A stretch of 6,495 bases of DNA, taken from the NCBI GenBank assembly GCA_002404095.1, contig DHJA01000117.1, positions 1-6,495 of the forward strand, read 5' to 3'. Position numbers and translations under genes: made by a program. The notes under the pieces are model-generated. The model saw nothing but the letters and a program-made list of their open reading frames with translations. It did not search any database and was not told where the DNA came from. This document shows, piece by piece, positions 5,804 to 6,495 of this stretch (position 1 is the first letter of the stretch; every line of letters begins with the position of its first letter). The DNA is from Planctomycetaceae bacterium UBA4732 (lineage in GTDB: Bacteria > Planctomycetota > Planctomycetia > Gemmatales > Gemmataceae).

Positions 5804-6495
5804 ATGAATGATTTGTATCTGACTGACACAGTGCAATCCGGCCTGATGTGGTACTTCGTCCTCTTGGCCGTGATGAACTTCGGCTTCGCCGGCTACCTCT
5901 TTCGCATTCGCAAGCCGGCGGCGGCGGCCATTTGGTGCGCCGTGGCGGCCTTCGCGCTCATGCACGCTTTCGCTTATTTTCTCCACGGCAGCATGATCCT
6001 GGCCAAGCCCGTGCGCGAGGAAGTCGATGCACTGATGAACCCCGTGATCTACACCACGGCGTCCGTCGTCGGCTTCGTCCTACTCCTGGTTTTCCGTAAG
6101 TTTTTCACTCAGCCACAGGTCGCATGGGCGCTCCTCAATATCAGCCTTTTCGCCCTTGGCTGGGCCATGACCGACCCCAACTTTCAGAGCATCGTCACCA
6201 AGCCGGACAACGTGCCCATCAGTCTGCTCATCGGCTCCGTCGCCTTTTTCACCTGGCTCGCTTTGTACCGCGCCGTCCAGAACGACGACCGCATGGCGCG
6301 CGGCGAACCCGTACTTGAAAAGCTGGAGGACGAAAAGGTTCTGGTGTGGCCCGATCTCGTTTACACCGAACTGATCGTCATGGTGATCGCCACGTTCTTA
6401 CTGATCGTCTGGGCCATCCTGCTCAAGGCGCCGCTCGAACCGCCGGCCACCACCTCCAAGGCGCCCAATCCGTCGAAGGCGCCGTGGTACTTCCT
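5804..6495 (+). CDS. cytochrome b C-terminal (subunit IV-like) protein with N-terminal membrane extension, partial
   Basis: An open frame of 230 codons from ATG 5804 that runs off the window end without a stop, so the 3' part is missing. From about residue 178 it matches the C-terminal half of cytochrome b: VWPDLVYTELI leads into a membrane helix (about 188-207) and then PNPSKAPWYF (221-230), the quinol-site segment, where the window ends. The 180 residues before this are not part of ordinary subunit IV. They contain about five hydrophobic segments (14-33, 42-61, 80-97, 106-122, 138-157) and end in a charged linker (160-178). Residues 226-229 read APWY instead of the classical PEWY, so the quinol-site glutamate is absent. 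AGGG (5792-5795) lies eight bases before the ATG. It is the natural partner of the b6-like subunit upstream; the gap holds the 28-bp inverted repeat. Confidence 0.88.
   Translation, partial: MNDLYLTDTVQSGLMWYFVLLAVMNFGFAGYLFRIRKPAAAAIWCAVAAFALMHAFAYFLHGSMILAKPVREEVDALMNPVIYTTASVVGFVLLLVFRKFFTQPQVAWALLNISLFALGWAMTDPNFQSIVTKPDNVPISLLIGSVAFFTWLALYRAVQNDDRMARGEPVLEKLEDEKVLVWPDLVYTELIVMVIATFLLIVWAILLKAPLEPPATTSKAPNPSKAPWYF

Overview
The window looks like a chromosomal segment of a planctomycete or close relative. It is moderately GC-rich, and every gene lies on the + strand. Three things suggest the lineage: the secreted STN-like protein at 316-1434, whose C-terminal pattern resembles proteins I recall only from planctomycetes; a DUF4058 gene; and a Rieske/cytochrome b module with a b6-type N-terminal half and an enlarged separate C-terminal half. 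The assignment is an inference, because no 16S or 23S body is present to confirm it.

Layout. Positions 1-82 are non-coding and look like the spacer upstream of 5S, possibly with the last bases of a 23S gene at the very start. The 5S rRNA gene is at about 83-194, followed by a strong intrinsic terminator (201-238). Next comes a 9-bp-period, palindromic AT-rich repeat (236-298). A secreted or periplasmic protein of unknown function follows (316-1434). After a 109-bp gap with a GC-rich hairpin and a possible promoter there is a tight three-gene run: a DUF4058 protein (1544-2368), a HisN-type histidinol-phosphatase (GTG start at 2365, overlapping the previous stop by 4 bp) and mtnA, methylthioribose-1-phosphate isomerase (start 4 bp after the hisN stop). 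After a 96-bp gap with the best promoter-like sequence of the window (4196-4223) a respiratory cluster begins: Rieske iron-sulfur protein (4262-4921), cytochrome b6-like N-terminal cytochrome b (4931-5704), a 28-bp perfect inverted repeat filling the gap (5705-5789), and the start of a C-terminal cytochrome b (subunit IV-like) gene with about 180 extra N-terminal residues (5804 to beyond the window end).

How the genes work together. The last three genes encode the core of a quinol-oxidising cytochrome bc/b6f-type complex: two b hemes and the heme-ci cysteine in the b6-like subunit, the [2Fe-2S] cluster in the Rieske protein, and the second half of the quinol site in the C-terminal subunit. 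The cytochrome c partner is not in the window and would be expected downstream. hisN and mtnA are housekeeping enzymes of histidine synthesis and methionine salvage; their pairing with DUF4058 looks like convenience rather than a shared pathway.

I see no phage, CRISPR, toxin-antitoxin or defence system. The most unusual signals are the N-terminal membrane extension and APWY quinol-site motif of the truncated cytochrome b gene, the long inverted repeat inside that operon, and the 9-bp palindromic repeat behind the rRNA terminator.
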